Source of the DNA: an uncultured Peptoniphilus sp.
GTDB lineage: Bacteria; Bacillota; Clostridia; Tissierellales; Peptoniphilaceae
Reading direction: 5' to 3'
DNA length: 13,995 nt
NCBI RefSeq assembly: GCF_946222045.1
Contig: NZ_CAMILN010000042.1
Location: forward strand, 1 to 13,995
Positions 12,901 through 13,995 of this stretch are shown piece by piece. A program made the translations under genes and the position numbers. The notes under the pieces were generated by a model. The model ran no database searches. It was not told where the DNA came from and saw only the letters and a list, made by a program, of their open reading frames with translations. How positions within the stretch are numbered: the stretch's first letter is position 1; each line of letters opens with the position of its first letter.

Positions 12901-13995
12901 ATGAGTAAAAAAATAAAATATATTTGTAATGGGACGTTAGTTTTAATTTTAATTTTAATTTTTATTTTTTGGAAAGATGTAGACTTTGGAGATACAGTTA
13001 TAGTTCAAAACGCAGTTTCTTATGAGAAGGGTAAGGTTATAAAAGTTTTAGATGAAGATACAGTTGAGAGTTATCCAAATTTAAAGACTGGATCCCAAAA
13101 AGTTTTGGTTGAAATGAAAAATAAAAGGTTTGATAAACCAATAACTATAGAAAATAATTTATTTTCGGAACATTCAGTGTACTTAAAGGAAGGTTCTAAG
13201 GTAATAGTTTATGTGGACGAACCAAAGGGGATTGAGCCATATTATACAATTTATAATTACGACAGATCTGTCCCAATAGCTATTATGTTAATTTTATTTT
13301 TAATAATGTTATATGCAATTGGAAAGTCAAAGGGGATAAAATCTGCGGCATCACTTTTTATAAGTTTATATTTAATGTTTTGTTTTATGATCCCTCTAAT
13401 ATATTTGGGACATTCGCCAGTATGGGTTACAATATTAACCTGTGTCTTGGGAAGTATTTATTCGGTTGTAATACTTCAAGGTTACACATTAATTGGACTT
13501 GTAAACTTAATAAGTGTGTCAGTTGGATTTATATTTGCTGCAATATGTTTTTATATTTCATCTTATTTCACACATTTAAGTGGATATAATTTAGCTGATG
13601 TAGAAGGACTCTTACTTATAAATTTAAAAACAGGATTACAAATATATCCTCTTATGTTTGCAGGTGTTGCCATAGCATCCTATGGAGCTTGTAAGGACGT
13701 TTCCGTTTCAATATCTTCTGCACTTCATGAGATATATGTGAAAAATCCTAAAATAACAAAAATAGAACTTTTTAAATCTGGGATGGTAATAGGAAAGGAT
13801 ATTATAGGTACTATGGTCGATACTTTGGTATTTGCATTTTTGGGAAGCTCCATAGCTACAGTTTTAGTTTTAATATCCTATGGAGTTGATTTTAATCAAT
13901 TAGTTAGTTCAGATTTTTTTGCTGTTGAACTTGTCAATTCGCTCATAGGTACAGCAGTAGTAATTATAATGGTTCCAGTTAGTGCTTATCTATCC
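12901..13995 (+). CDS. YibE/F-family membrane protein, 3' end beyond the window
   Basis: An open frame of 365 codons runs from ATG 12901 to the last base without a stop. It has a signal-like or anchoring hydrophobic segment at about 11-24, an extracytoplasmic domain of about 100 residues (25-122, rich in beta-type sequence such as VIKVLDEDTVESYPN), then a series of hydrophobic helices. The family blocks DVSVSISSALHEIY (267-280), the segment from K299 to F314 (KDIIGTMVDTLVFAFLGSS) and LVNSLIGTAVVIIMVP match the YibE/F family as I know it. Its molecular function is unknown. AGAAGGAG seven bases before the ATG fixes the start. Codon use looks more AT-rich than the C26 amidotransferase gene. A paired second YibE/F gene often follows, but that region is outside. 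Confidence 0.88.
   Translation, partial: MSKKIKYICNGTLVLILILIFIFWKDVDFGDTVIVQNAVSYEKGKVIKVLDEDTVESYPNLKTGSQKVLVEMKNKRFDKPITIENNLFSEHSVYLKEGSKVIVYVDEPKGIEPYYTIYNYDRSVPIAIMLILFLIMLYAIGKSKGIKSAASLFISLYLMFCFMIPLIYLGHSPVWVTILTCVLGSIYSVVILQGYTLIGLVNLISVSVGFIFAAICFYISSYFTHLSGYNLADVEGLLLINLKTGLQIYPLMFAGVAIASYGACKDVSVSISSALHEIYVKNPKITKIELFKSGMVIGKDIIGTMVDTLVFAFLGSSIATVLVLISYGVDFNQLVSSDFFAVELVNSLIGTAVVIIMVPVSAYLS

Overview
The window reads as chromosomal DNA from a low-GC Gram-positive anaerobe. The evidence is strong AT bias, AAGGAGG-type ribosome binding sites, frequent A/T-ending codons and family content typical of Firmicutes. The protein style fits Peptoniphilaceae (Anaerococcus/Peptoniphilus/Finegoldia-like), but that placement is inference. 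I see no rRNA, tRNA, CRISPR array or complete mobile element.

Layout. Positions 1-60 look like the outer end of an IS3/IS150-type element. Positions 84-1924 (minus) hold a two-gene operon: a membrane-anchored protein of unknown function, then a phospholipase D-like protein. Positions 1996-3917 (plus) hold a GntR/YtrA-type repressor, an ABC ATPase and an ABC-2 type permease. These three genes overlap end to end behind a strong promoter that carries repeats. A bidirectional terminator separates them from 3967-7534 (minus), a heterodimeric ABC exporter whose two ATP sites are clearly unequal. Positions 7700-7939 encode a small acidic protein. It is followed by a PAP2 lipid phosphatase (7991-8542) whose 3' end overlaps the convergent tadA (8516-8968). 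Next come a DegV/FakB fatty-acid-binding protein (9222-10100, plus), a MATE efflux pump (10180-11508, minus) and a divergent peptidase C26/PuuD-like glutamine amidotransferase (11639-12373, plus). Positions 12374-12900 contain no intact gene. They hold several stem-loops and an internally deleted IS30-like remnant. From 12901 to the window edge runs an open YibE/F-family membrane protein, cut off by the end of the sequence.

Themes. Much of the window concerns the cell envelope and transport: three transport systems, PLD, PAP2, a fatty-acid-binding protein and YibE/F. Recognisable promoters often have an extended -10 (TGnTATAAT) and very short leaders. For tadA the -10 lies so close to the ATG that the mRNA may be leaderless. 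I found no clear new multi-gene system. The most unusual structure is the IS30 remnant, whose transposase start region lies inside a long hairpin. That hairpin is well paired only in the RNA antisense to the transposase, and a U-tract follows it.
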